A stretch of DNA of 64,000 bases. It comes from Moringa oleifera. Taxonomy: Eukaryota; Streptophyta; Magnoliopsida; Brassicales; Moringaceae. A model generated the notes under the pieces. It was not told where the DNA came from. It made no database searches and saw nothing but the letters and a program-made list of their open reading frames with translations. This document shows, piece after piece, positions 35,897-48,916 of the stretch. Positions within the stretch are counted from its first letter, which is position 1, and every line of letters starts with the position of its first letter. The position numbers and the translations under genes were made by a program. The stretch is from positions 2,360,501-2,424,500 of the forward strand of contig JAJFZO010000882.1 in NCBI GenBank assembly GCA_021397835.1, written 5' to 3'.

Positions 35897-38800
35897 ATGA
35901 TGGCCTCGGCGTACCGTGATCGGACGGCCGAGTTCCGATCACTGTCTCAAACCCTGAAGAAGATCGGAGGGATCACAGCCGACACTCATGCTGACAACGG
36001 TCTTGCTGCGTCGACACCGTCGCCACCGGTTCCTTCAAGATCCGAGTTCAACAGAATGGCTTCCCGGATCGGGTTGGGTATTCAGGAAATCTTTCAAAAG
36101 ATCGAGAGGCTCGCCAAAGGTAAGGCTTTTCCTCTGTCTCACATATTTTGATAATTTTTATCGAGTTCTCGAGTTTGGTGTATGTTTTTGGGGCCTAGAA
36201 ATGGAGGACAAGTGAGCTTAAGTTCAATTTTAAGGAAGTTGTTGAAATTGTAAGATATTTAGACGGGTTTTAAACTGCTTTTGGATGGAAGTAACCTCGA
36301 CCGCGTTACTAGATCATCTACATCTATAGTTAATGGTTATAAGAACGCAAGATTTCTGTTCCTGTTAGGTAATTTGCAATATGTGATTACGTTCTTGGCA
36401 CCTTGCTCAGATAATGGCTTAGTTTTATCTGGTAAACTTACTGATTTGGGGAAGTACCTCATGAAAAAAGAGAAAATTACTCTGTTTAGCATGCGTATAA
36501 GCTAATGAGTGCTAAGTCTTCCATCTGGAAGTAGTTTACTTCCTGTTTTGCATCTGGAATATGCAAGTGATACTGTCTGGATGATAATTAAATAAGTTTT
36601 AGTTTGCAGCATCATTATTGAAATTGGGTCTTAAAGCAATTTAGATGTTTGCAGCTAGATGGTAATCTTATCCTGACCCAAAATTTTTCTCCATGGTTCT
36701 GTCAATATGCAGTGGCCAAAAGGTCATCAATGTTTGATGATCCAATTATTGAAATACAGGAATTAACTGTTCTGATAAAGAATGATATTACAGCACTGAA
36801 CATGGCTCTTTCGGATTTACAAACTCTTCAAAACATGGAAATTGCTGATGGGACATATTCTGAGGACAGAATTGTTCATTCAACAACTGTTTGTGATGAC
36901 CTAAAGAGTAAACTTATGGGGGCTACAAAACAACTTCAAGATGTGTTAACTATAAGAACGGAGGTTTGCTGATTAGAATCGTAACTTTTTAATTTATTAC
37001 TTTGCCCTTTTTGCACTGATGCAGCCATTTAACCCCCCCCCCCCCCCCCCTCTCTCTCTCGGCGCAGAACATCAAGGCTCATGAAAATAGGAAACAGATA
37101 TTTTCTACAAAAAATGCATTGAGAGACAATCCATTTCAGCATCAGGCAAAACCTGTGACTGAGCCGCTTCCTTGGTCAAGTTCATCAAATGCATCTGAGA
37201 ATTTGCAACCATCAGCGTGAGTTTCTTGTTGAAACTTTAGGTCAACATGTATTTTGGTGTTTCTCATCCACCCCTTCTAATTTTGCTTCTGTCAATGAGA
37301 CACATATTCTAAAAACCAAGCTACTGTAGTTGCTTTTGCCTTTGTTTGTATACACTGGCTATAAGATGCCAAGGTCCATGCTCTTGGGAGGAACAAATCC
37401 CTACCCAATCGGCAATAATATGATTAAGCAATATATTGGATGCACTGAGAAGTAGACATATAAGGAGTCCATCTTTTGTGTTGTTTCAAATTGGCATTTA
37501 GGATTTTAACTTGCAGTTTAAAGTTCACAGTTATTTTCTTTAATGGTGCTGTCATCCCATGATGCCCATTTCAAATGGTTAAGTGGTGATAGAGTTATGC
37601 TTTGCATCAAGTATTTGGGTACTTATTTGGCATATAATTTTGTGCTAAAATTATTGGCGGAGAAACTACAAGAGTATCACTTTGACCATCTTACTAAGAC
37701 TGCCTGTTTATTCCCTTTGAAATTTTCCACTTGAAGATCTTTTTACTCAAGTAAATGCACTTCATTGATGGACACCCAATGCTTCTGATTGTCACAGGGA
37801 TTTACTATAGAGATATTATAGGTCTTATTATTTCCATGTTAAACATATGCGCGCTGCTTGGATGGCACTGTGTCGTTATTAGAAGAGAATATAACAGAAG
37901 CAGTTGCAGAGTACTTCTTTTTCTCTTCTGACCCTTTCATTGTAAAATTACTACGTTTCTGTCATTTCCTATTCATTGGTTATGCAGTCTATAGATAGAG
38001 GCTTTCTGAGGAATTTCATATTGCTTGGCTATGCATTATACTTCTATTTAAAATTTTATAGGTCTTAGACTTTGAGGATATTCCAGTTTTAGTTATTGCT
38101 AGAACCATAAAGTTACTTTGTAAATAGTTATCTGAATCACTCTCTTCCCTCTTTTACCAGGTTGCCATCAAATGGAGTTCAATTTGGCAACCAACTGAGG
38201 TGCGTTCTATGTTATTGTGCATGATCAAGTCTGATGTTTATATGTTCTCTCTAAACAATGTCTTCTGTTGATGTTCATGTCGTTAACTTTGGAGCTTGTA
38301 GGTGTTATTGTTTCTCTTATGACATTTAATTTCCTGAACTAATGCATTCTAGGATTTCATTTTGCATCATTATTACCAGGATTATGGATGCATAAATACA
38401 TGTAGTCAAATGTTTAATTTGTCTGTCTGCATGAAGCATGCATGTATAGGCCAGAATGCAGGTATTACCATGCTAATGGTGATACCAACCTCATTAGGAT
38501 GCCACCCCAATTTCTCCTTTCTGACTTTGTCTTCTTTTTTCTTTTGGTCTTTTTCTTTCTTAGAAGGAAAAAGGAACTGAGTGCTGGAGTTAGGAAGATG
38601 ATTACTTCTTAGGTGAACACAAAGAGGACATATAGGGTGCTTCTGGGAAAAGCATAAGCAGTCTCAGAAATCTATTCATTGAAGATTCTCCTTAAGAATC
38701 ACCACATTTGACTTGGATTACTGATAGACTCACTGTCAATATCAAGTCCACAGCAACATTACTCTCTGATAATAGGGTATACCAGTATTTTAGTGGTACA

Positions 38801-39491
38801 TGAATACAAGAATAGCTGTTGGAACTCATAGATTTGCTTTATTTATGAGTAAGTGTCATTTTCCAATAGTAGATGGATGATAGGTATTATTTACTGGATG
38901 CTATTTCTGACTCGGTGTTTCATTTTTTATTTGGATCTTCATGATAAAAGATGCAGTACTTTCTTAGTCTCTACTTCTTGGTGTCTTTTGATACTTACGT
39001 AACCTTTGGAAAACAGACGTAGGCCAGCTGTGGAAAATGCTCCTTCCCAGCATATGGAAATGTCCATGTTACAACAGGTAGTTCCACATCGGGAAAATTA
39101 TACACAAAATCGGGCAGTTGCCCTCCGCAATGTGGAATCTACAATAACAGAGCTGAGTGGAATCTTTACACATTTGGCCACAATGGTTGCACAGCAGGGT
39201 GAACTAGCTATCAGGTCTACTAGTTAGATATTTGAATTTCGTATGTTGTGTGTCTCTTCATTGACTGCTTGTTCTGAAGTGCAATTACGAATGAAGTTAT
39301 TTATTGTCCAATGTCTTCGGGGTCTGAGCAGGATTGATGACAACATGGATGAATCATTGGCTAATGTTGAAGGCGCTAGAAGTGCTCTATTGAGGCATCT
39401 TAATCAAATATCATCAAACAGGTGGCTTTTAATCAAGATATTTGCCATTGTGGTTTTCTTCCTCATGGTCTATATTTTCTTCGTGGCTTAA
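35897..39491 (+). CDS. SYP31: Golgi Qa-SNARE syntaxin, SYP31 (Sed5-like)
   Basis: Tail-anchored syntaxin of the SYP3/Sed5 group, the Qa-SNARE for ER-Golgi and intra-Golgi vesicle fusion. Coding exons: 35897-36119, 36713-36963, 37068-37216, 38161-38199, 39017-39214 and 39332-39491, giving 339 residues. The N-terminus (YRDRTAEFRSLSQTLKKIGG) carries the Sed5-type Sly1-binding peptide region. The Habc bundle follows (IQELTVLIKNDITALNMALS). The SNARE helix runs from about residue 250 to 315, with the central glutamine expected in VAQQGELAIRIDDNMDESLA. The C-terminal anchor is WLLIKIFAIVVFFLMVYIFF. The short exon 38161-38199 is supported by frame on both sides. Two adjacent ATGs (35897 and 35900) make the first residue ambiguous. 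SYP31 is favoured over SYP32 by MEMSMLQQVVP and the lack of a poly-Q stretch. Confidence 0.94.
37033..37060 (+). repeat. C18 (TC)5 tract at the 3' splice site of SYP31 intron 2
   Basis: Eighteen consecutive C residues then five TC repeats form the polypyrimidine tract directly before the acceptor GGCGCAG at 37061-37067. The run is long for a coding-gene intron and is probably length-variable. Confidence 0.9.
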
Positions 39492-39640
39492 TGCCTTACT
39501 GGGACCCAGGCCATTTTGTTGCTTCATGGGATACTAGGGCTTTTCCCTAGCAATATATTAGCTTAATTGTCAAGCATAGGGTGACATGCTGGCATGAAAG
39601 AAAGTGGGGCTTCTTCATTCTGTACATTCAATTTCCGTTC

Positions 39641-39679
<39 letters not shown>

Positions 39680-42600
39680 CCTTTTTTGGGGTTTGCTTTT
39701 AGGATAGGTGCTTCCATGATTTAAGCTATAAGTAGGGTATTATTATGCTTAACCTTTGCCTTTATGTGTTGTAATCATGTTCAGAAGTTAAATCTCATGC
39801 ATCAATTGGATAAGTTTCCAATTGTTATAATGATTGTATGACAAATTGATTTGGTTCGATGTCATGATAAATGAAAAGTGATCATTCATTTCTTTTCTCT
39901 TTGCCTTCTCTTCTTGCTATTGTGAGATTGTACTGTATAATGTAGAGAAGCAAAAAGATTGGACTGATAAGTGATAATCATCCTTCTCTGAGGTTTAGTG
40001 CTCTCTTCTTTGTGAATATCTTGGGTACATGTATGCCTTACTGAGAAACAAAGTCTCTTTTAACTAAAGTTCTGCATACCATATTGGGGTTCTTTACTAT
40101 AGAAAATGGAATCTCCATTCCAAGATTATCATATGAGTTTAGTATTATTGAAGAAGCCTTTGATGTACAATTGCGCTGTTGAATATATTTAAGTAGTCTT
40201 TATGTGATAGTGGAGAGAATCCACCAACTCTTTTTCTGTAGGACTTCGGCTCCGAATCTTTCTTTTGGCTCCTAAGTTCCTACCGTCCTCCATGAGAAAA
40301 CTCCTAATGCCATTCTAGAAAAATTTGTGATGTATCTTAGGTATTCAAAATGGTTGATATAGATCTATATTTAAATATCATGTTATGCTTGCAGCTTGTG
40401 TTCCGGAAAAGCTATTTTATGTTAAGACTTGTATCATATTTTTCTGATAAATTTATATGTGATGTGAAATTGACAATGAAACTTGCTTTATTCTTGAAGT
40501 TTAGATATGTCAACTTGCACAGATAATCATTGTTCCCGTATGATTATTGATATCAAGAAAAATTCAAATTTATTGATTTCTTAATTAATTTTTTTTGTCA
40601 TTTTTCTTTTTATTTAGTAAATTTATGAAGGTTTTGGTATGTGGGCATTTTTCATTTCTCCGGACAAGGGAGGACGAGTTTGATCATGTGCTACAGAGAT
40701 GAATATGAAATAGAAGGATATAAAAGCCAAAGTTGATTTCACATGAAAAGAGATGAAAAAGAAAAAGGGCAACTTTAATTTTCTTTAGCAATCTCAATTA
40801 ATTGAAATGTAATGGGCAAGATGAGACTCCCCCACGTTGCTTAGAATCTTAGTAAAGATTTAAAAGCGAGTTAAGACTTTAGAGGCTTTCAATCAACCAG
40901 CAAAGCCTTTCCTTGTCTCTTAAAGCATTTCCTCTGCCTACCTGAAACCTTACCTTTTGTCATTTGATCAATCACTCTCCTTAGGGACCTTATGATGCCG
41001 AGATTAGATTTACAAATTGGCATCATAATTATGGGTCTATTGCAAAAAAATAAAATATCCCAAATGTCGAATCATTAAGAAAAGCTAATTTCTACAAGAT
41101 TGCAATAAATTATGGTCATTTTTAGCTTAAAAGTTGATTAATCACTAGCTGACAAAGTTGAAAATTATTGGCATGAAAATACATGTATCATAAGATCTTC
41201 CACTATAACTTAGTGGGTAGAGTGAAAGAGAGCCATTTATGGCAGACATAAGGCTGATGTCCCAAAGTCTTCATGTTCCATTATAGATTTGGTAGATGGT
41301 GGATGGTACCCATTGAAAAGACATATGAGCCACAACAAAGTGGAAGCTTTCTACCAAGCTTGGTGAACCCCCATCCCTCGAAATTGCTTCATGAATTGCC
41401 ACAATGTTACACTTTCTTAATTTTGACGTTACTGTAATTATTGATGTAAAAAATTTTGAATCAAAATGTTATTTGTTTTAATCATAAATAAAATATTATC
41501 TTATAAAATTATAATTTTTTTTTTGAGATTTTTATTTATCAAGTTAAGATAAATAAATAAATAATAATAATAATATATCATAAATATTATATAAATAAAT
41601 AATTTTAAATTCATTTACAAACATTGAATAATAATGTAAATCAACTGAAAATAGTTGAGATAAAGTACCTCGTGATTTTTAAAGTGCTCTTGATTTATTT
41701 TTTCAATAAATAATTTTTATAAATTTAAAAAAATTATAAATATTATATATTTTACTTTTTTGGGTATAAAAATAATGTAAGATCAAATTTTTGACAACAA
41801 TGACACTTGATCTTTTGAAAGATGACACATCGTGGGCAAATGCCGATCACTTAGCAATGGAAAGTGAAGTGAAGGAGGTGTTAGTAGTGGACATGTGAGT
41901 ATGTTGAGGGATTAGTGGGTTTTGCCATTGAATTCTATCTTTTGATGGTATATGCCTCTTTTGTTTTTCTTATGTGTATCTTATTTGATGTAACCTCTCC
42001 TTGATTTTGGTGCAACAATTATAAACCCATCTTTTAATCTTTCAAACCAATGTGCCTCTTTTATCTCATTCATCATGGGAAATTTCCTTTTTTATTTTTT
42101 TAAAAAATAAAATTTAGATTTTCATGGTTAAATTTTGTATTTTTTTGTGGGTTAATCTTCAATTATATTGTCCCACGCATGTGAATAAATGTTTAATATT
42201 TTAAAATATTATTATTCGATATTATGTGAACTTTATGAGTTAATTACATTGAAAGAAATTTACATTTTATAAAAACTCTTTGATTGATATCCATGAAAAT
42301 TATTTCCTTAAAGACATATAATTTAATATTTTGTATAATACATTTACAAAATGATCATTATATTTATACGTTTAGAAAATATTAAAATATAAGTTTTTAA
42401 TTAATTTTATTTTTTATAAATTTAATTTAAGATAAAATAGGTATATTTTAATATGATAAATTTAAATTTTATTAAATAATTTAAGATTAATAATAAATTA
42501 AAAATGTAAATGTAAATATAGATGTTTAGTGTCGATCCCACTTGTAATCACTTAAATATGTGAAAATAAGTGTACCAATTTAAAGAATATGAAAATGGGT

Positions 42601-44119
42601 CAAAGCCCAAATATAGAAAAGCCACAATTTTGGGACCCATTTAATCAAATACTTTGTAAAATAGTGATTACAAGGACAGTCATGCTAGTACTAATTAGCC
42701 ATGGCCCATTAACAAGGACAACACTAATTCCTTTTCACAATGATGCCATTACTCTGTCTTTTTTTGACCCAATAAAAACTCTTCCTTGGTTCTCTTCTCT
42801 CTATTCAAATTGATTAACATAAGAAACTAGTGGAATCAATGAATCAAATTAGGCAAGTTTTTGTCATCGAGGAATATGATTTTGAATTATAATTTTTTAC
42901 TGATCTGATTTGTATTAATTTTTTAGTAAAATATAAAATAATATTTTTATAATTTTATTTTATTTTTTAAAAAATTAATACAAATCAAATTAACTGAAGA
43001 TTTGAATCTTATAATTTTATATCAAATGATAAAAATATTTAACTGAAATCACATTCCTTGGAAAGAGGGAGTTGAGGGCAACTCAATTTGATATGATTAG
43101 GATTAATATATCAAGCAATGATTTTTTGTCCCACTAGATATCAAAGGAGCCTTTGTGGGGACAAAAGTCTACCTTAGGATGCTTGTTTTAATCTTTTATT
43201 AAAAACATATAAGAGCCTTAAGTATTGCATTAGGGTGTTTAAATATTTTTAATATTCATAAAATTTGAAATTATTTTAATAATAATTTGAATATTTTTTT
43301 TTTACACTTATGATAACTATTAATTTGAATATTTTTAATTTTAAAAATTTTTAATACATATTGAATCAAGTTGAAACATCAAATATTTAATTAATCAAAA
43401 TAATATTTTAAAACATAAAATAAAAATATATAAAATTCATAAATTTTTTGTTATCACTTTAAATTATTTTTAAAATTATTGTTATAATTAAAATATTTAA
43501 TTTAAAAAAATCAATATGCATTAAATTTGTATTCTTTCTTAAAATTATTGGATAACAATAAACTATAAAGAGAAAAAGTTTATTGAAACTCAATTACATA
43601 TACAAAGATCCTCGAAGAAGCTTTCCGAGGTTAGGCAAACCCCGAAAAGCAAATGCATTATCTATAGTCCGAATTGAAATTTCAATCAATATTCTTAGCT
43701 TGTGGGTACTAAAAAAAATTCCTTCTAATCATCATAGTTTGGACATACCATATTATGGAATCGAAATCAAACATCACCCACATCCTCATGCCGATATAAT
43801 TAGAATAATCATACTTTGCACTATCTCTAACCATTTATTGGAAAGATTTCTAATTACTTCCCTTGTGAACATGTTTGCCACTTCCTAGCTATGTAAGTTT
43901 GCCTTATTTGATTATAGTTTTTAGTGGAGGAGTGGATTAAACCCATCATGAGAAGCCTCTCTAAAGCTCTATTATTGTCCCTTTTTTGTTATTATTTATT
44001 TTAATATGTTTTGCAGTTTGCATGCTTACATTATTATATATATAATTAAAATAAAAAAAGTTATATAAAATTTTGATGTTTAGTTTATATCATAAAATAA
44101 AATTATGATGTTTAAAAGG
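39492..44119. other. SYP31 3' UTR and gene-free intergenic DNA
   Basis: About the first 400 bases should be SYP31 3' UTR, including a CTTTT-rich run near 39640-39680. The rest is AT-rich with patches of balanced DNA. ORFs at 42589-42813 and 43583-43888 do not resemble known proteins. About 43235-43530 may be a further, highly diverged repeat copy. Confidence 0.45.
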
Positions 44120-44530
44120 TTATTAATCAAATTTTGATTTATTAATTTAATTTAAATTAAATTTTATTAAAAAAATTAAAGACCACAGATTTGATATAAA
44201 CTTGAAATTTTTTATGAATATAAAAAAATTCTAACTTATTATCATAAAAAATAATATTTTTTAGTACTATAAACATATATATATTTAAAAAAATAAATTT
44301 GCATTGTCAAAAACTTTTAAAAAATCATAAAAAATAGTTTTTAAATGAAAATTTATCTAAATTTGATAGATGATTCGAAATAAAGTGTATAATTTATTTG
44401 TATTATTTTTTAATATTTTAATAATAAAAATATTCTTAATTTTTTATAATCGTTTGAGATAAGATTCAATTTAAACTAATTAAATTGATATATTAGAATT
44501 TGACTTATCATTTTTTAAATATTATGATTT
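44120..44530 (+). repeat. AT-rich dispersed repeat, copy 11 (well preserved)
   Basis: Blocks in order: TAATTTAATTTAAATTAAAT, TTTTTTAGTACTATAAACAT, GATTCGAAATAAAGTGTATA, TTTTAATAATAAAAATATTC, TTTTTTATAATCGTTTGAGA. A good reference copy for building a consensus. Confidence 0.6.
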
Positions 44531-45379
44531 ATTTAATAATATTGAATAAACATTAAAATTATATATAGCATGTACCTTAAAAAAATCATGCATGTTGATT
44601 TATTTAATTAATTTGAAATTAATTTATATTATCATAATTTGGAAATCTCCATGCATGAGAGGCTCTTTAATTAGCTCACTAACACAACACATTCTTCTAA
44701 TCATTTGGTCTCCCACTAATCCTTCTCCAAGTTTAATTAACCTACCAAATCTTAAACCAACACCATAACCACACAATAAAAAGAGAGATTAATTTGTTTA
44801 ATAATTACAGATCAGTTTCCATAATCTTTGACCCCTCTTAGAATTCTCCACACTGTTTACGCATTCCTATCTCATCTTTCCAACTTTTGTTTAACTTTGT
44901 TGAGGTTATAAAATATTATAAACCAGTGGGTGTTGTAGTTTTAAAATTATCAATGAATGGGTTGAATTCAACAATTTTTAATGAATTAGTATTATTATTA
45001 TTGTTTAGTCAGAGTCAAAGAAAAAGCAGAGACAGAGAGCATATTATGAAAAAGTTGATAAAGATCAACTCAGTGAGAAATTCCCCCTCCACCCACTAAC
45101 TATTAAACATGTTTTTTTTTAATTTATTTTTAATTTTTAAAAATTAAAAGCTCATGATAAGAAGATAGACATTAATGAATTTATTAATCTAAAATTAAAA
45201 ATAATAGCAAAGATGTGATGCTGCTGATCACTTTTGACCAGTAAAGACTACTACTTCACCAAATTCATGGTATGACTGTCATTTTCATTAAAGTTGCATG
45301 CTTCAACCTCTTTTCTCAAATTAAAAATAAAAGGAAATCTCATGTAACACCTTGAACCATAATCACTCATTATTAAATA
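44531..45379. other. Gene-free spacer
   Basis: AT-rich with a balanced stretch at about 44640-45090. The 44887-45099 ORF has no recognisable similarity. Confidence 0.4.
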
Positions 45380-45740
45380 AAATTTAATATTTTAAAAATA
45401 AAAAATTAAATTTTAATATTTTAATTTAATCAAAATTAAATTTTTGTTTAAATAATTATATAAAATAAATACTTTTTTGTTTGTTTTAGTATTCAAAAAC
45501 CATTGAAATAAATTATACATATTTATTTCGAATCTCTTCTTTGAATTTAAATAATTTTTAACTCATAAATTATTTTTTTGAAATTTTTAAAAATGAAAAA
45601 ATATTTTTTTACAGTAAGTTGAATAATTTTTTATTTTTTTTATAAAATGTAAAATCAAAATTGGTTGTATAAAACTTGATTTTTAAAGTTTTTAAATTTG
45701 GTTTAAATTAATAGATTAATATTTTATTTATGAACATAAA
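45380..45740 (-). repeat. AT-rich dispersed repeat, copy 12 (inverted)
   Basis: Read on the minus strand: TTTTATACAACCAATTTTGA, AATAAAAAATTATTCAACTT, GATTCGAAATAAATATGTAT. These are the family blocks in normal order but opposite orientation to copy 11. Confidence 0.55.
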
Positions 45741-46749
45741 TATTTATTTGATAATATGAAAATAAATATAAATATTTTATATGATTTTTATTTTAAAAAA
45801 TACTTTTTATTAAATAAATTCCCTTTTTGAAAAAAATTACCTTTAATAGAGTGTTGGAAATTTGTGAGAATCAATTCCGGTATTAGTTAAAACAAGTAAC
45901 CATTTTTTTGGGGTTTATGGGTGTCATGCATTTGGAATTGTGGGCTAGAAGGTATTTCATGCATACACTCTTTTATATTGTAGATTAGTCTTAGTAATAA
46001 AAAAAGTAGATTAATTAGCAATTAGGACACATTTAAATTACTTAAAAAAATAAATTATTAACTAAAATTTAAATTTTTTATTTTTATATTGTCTTTAAAA
46101 TTATAACAAATAATTTATAACAATAAATTCATAAAAATTAAAACTTTGAAATAAATAATATGTACAATTCAATATGAATAGAAGTAATACATGTCACTAG
46201 AACAAAAATACATAATCTTTATGATCTTGAATTATTTTTAAGATTTCTATTTTTTATTTTTCCGTAGCTTAGCTTACGAAAAATTGATCTAGATTTTGAA
46301 CATTGCAACTCTAATCATTGAATCGCCGCTCTTCTACGAAACGTCTAATAGATTTGGCCGACCATTATACATTGTGTTAGGTCAAATAAAACTTAGAATA
46401 AGATAATATTTTCATGTTAGGATTGCTTCATAGGGCATAAGTGCAATAAATCTTTGGGTTTCGTGACTTTGTAATATATAATGCTTTATCTTATGATATT
46501 AAATTAAAATATTTTTTTAATTGTTTCAATGAGAAGTTTTGACTTTTTTTTTCTATTTTAAGTAAATGTGATTTGAAATATATAATATTATATGATAGTC
46601 ATACATTAAATATATTTTTTAATAAAATAATAAAATTTAAAATTAATATAAAAAATTATAGTCATAGTCACTTATATGTATATATATATGTATTAAAATG
46701 TTTGTTAGACTAATTGTATATCTAATGCTTTAGTTTAAATGGTTATATA
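45741..46749. other. Gene-free spacer
   Basis: AT-rich DNA with no supported gene or recognisable element. Confidence 0.4.
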
Positions 46750-47180
46750 TAATTAGTTTTTTTAAAGAAAATTTTCAAATTAAGATTTTAAATGATTTTG
46801 ATTTAAAATTTCTACATTTGTAAAAAAATATTTAAGTTACTAACATAAAAATTTAAAATTTTGTAGGTTTTGAAAATAAATTTATTTTTAATTTATAATA
46901 TTAAAATTTTGATAGATTCATAAAAATAACATGCAAGTTAAAAATTATTCAAAACTGATAAATTTACTCAAAGTGTACTATAAATTTAATTTAATTTATT
47001 TTTAATTTGAGCATTCTAATAATAAAAATATTTTTAATTTTTTTTGTAACAATTAAAACCAAAGTCCAATTCAAATTGAATAAAAATATTAAATATATAA
47101 TTAACTCAATCAAGATATTAAAATTTAAATTAAAAATGAGTTTAGTTCATATTTTTTTATATTATTATAAATTTTATAAT
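46750..47180 (+). repeat. AT-rich dispersed repeat, copy 13
   Basis: Blocks in order: TTGTAAAAAAATATTTAAGT, CTCAAAGTGTACTATAAATT, CTAATAATAAAAATATTTTT, then AATATTAAATATATAATTAA and CTCAATCAAGATATTAAAAT. The last pair matches copy 3 closely. The ORF at 47007-47291 is a chance frame inside it. Confidence 0.6.
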
Positions 47181-48916
47181 TATATCAAAATTTATATTGA
47201 TGATGACATTATATTTTGCCTTACTTTGATCGTAAGTATTTTTTTATCCAAAAATGTTTTTATTATAAGATTACTCAATAAATGCATATAAATCGTATGA
47301 TTATATTAAAAAGTTACTAATATTTTTGGCTTAACAAACTTGATATTGTGTTTTATAATTGCAGGAGAATTAGCAAATATCAACGAAATATTTTAGTAAG
47401 TTTTAGGTGGATATATTATCTGTTTTTCCAATATTTCCATAATATAATTATTTATTATTTAAAAAATATATGTAAAAAATATAATAATTAATTAATTAAC
47501 AATAATAAAAATTGCAATAAATCTCACTTTTTAAGCAAAGCAATTAAAAGCTTTAAATAGGATTTATAATACTGCTTGATCTAAGCTTACAAGGCCTAGA
47601 TTTTTTAGAGATATGATTTATGTTGATCTTTTAATAATCCAAAACTAATTTTAAAATTACTGTATTAATAAAAAATTATAATAATTACAATATCTATATT
47701 ATTCATGTTAACTAATTATTATATATTAATATCTATTAAAAATTAACATTATTCATGTCCCTGAACAGGCGATTAAACGGTGTCGTTTCACGGTACTGAA
47801 CTTTGAAAAAGTTTGGCCCAGTAAATGGACAGTTGACAGCCGACTGGAATTCTGAGTAATTTTTCTGGGGAATTAAATTGGCAAGATTTTGTTTTTGCAA
47901 TTTAAGATTTGGATCTGTAGTTCTTTACGCACACTCTCTCTCTCTCATCAAACTATTTAAAAGCTCATGATTGTATATTGAGACAACGCACCAGAGACCT
48001 GAGACAGGGAGAGCTTGAAGAAAGTACAGTGATAGACGCAGAAGGTAAAGATATCAGCGACTGTTAACAGGGAGAGCAGAGGCACAACAAAAGACTGAAA
48101 GGGGAGAAAGAAAAGTAGGTTTCGTGTTGTTGCATTTCTGTTTCTTTGTTTCTTAGAACTCTGTGAGGAGTGTTGTTCTTTGTCTCTGCAAAAAGCAGCT
48201 GTTGGTTCTCTCCCTGGCTATCTCTTGGGGGCTACCCTTTTTTCTTTGTCAGATCTCGATTCTCAAAGGAGCCATAGCTTAAAGCATCCCTTCTTCCTGG
48301 GTGAACCCTTTATTGCTTGTTGCGGTTTTATACGTGTATTCAGGCTTTTTGACGCTGCAACTGGCCGAATCTTGCAGATAAAGCAGCATTTAAGGTGGGT
48401 GGTGGCGGGGGGTTTCGTTGAGTTGCAAAAGGACAACTAGGAGGCACTGCCCAATCTTAGATTGCGGTAGTTCAAGCCATTTTTTAATATAGGTAATCTG
48501 CGAAAGAAGGTAACTTCTATAAGCAAGACTGCAAAAGCTGTAACAGTTGTCCAAAAGCCGAGTGCTAAGTAACTCTGTTTCTTGCTTTAAAAGGTAAAAA
48601 GAGGCTCACCCACGCACCCTCTCTGTGCTTGCTCTCGCTCTACATATATGTGTATGTCTAGTTGCAGTTAAAGAAGGAAACTGATTCGCGTGTAGTCATA
48701 CATTTGGTCAAGAAAGCGACTCCTCTTTCTCTGCTTTTTCATTATATATCACCAAAGATACCTCTCAAAGCAAGGTAACCCACCCTAAGAGATCAAGGTC
48801 TTTGGTTTTTATTTTTGTCTGATTTTAGCATCTGGGTCTGGTTTTAAGTCCCTAAGAATTGTGTTCTTCAATGTCAATTTTATCTGTTTCAGATCTGTAG
48901 AGACGTGAAGCATACC
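47181..48916 (+). promoter_or_regulatory. Spacer, promoter and leader of the auxin carrier gene
   Basis: AT-rich to about 47760, then balanced. A CT tract lies at about 47934-47946. A probable 5'-UTR intron spans 48775-48892 (AAG|GTAACC to TTTCAG). The open frame 48180-48440 begins with TTG and is not credited as a gene. Confidence 0.45.

Noticed and set aside
43583..43888. 101-codon plus-strand open frame
   Set aside because: No recognisable domain, isolated in a gene-poor AT-rich spacer, no splice or promoter support.
48180..48440. 86-codon open frame in the LAX leader region
   Set aside because: It begins with TTG, has no family similarity, and lies in DNA best explained as promoter and 5' UTR.
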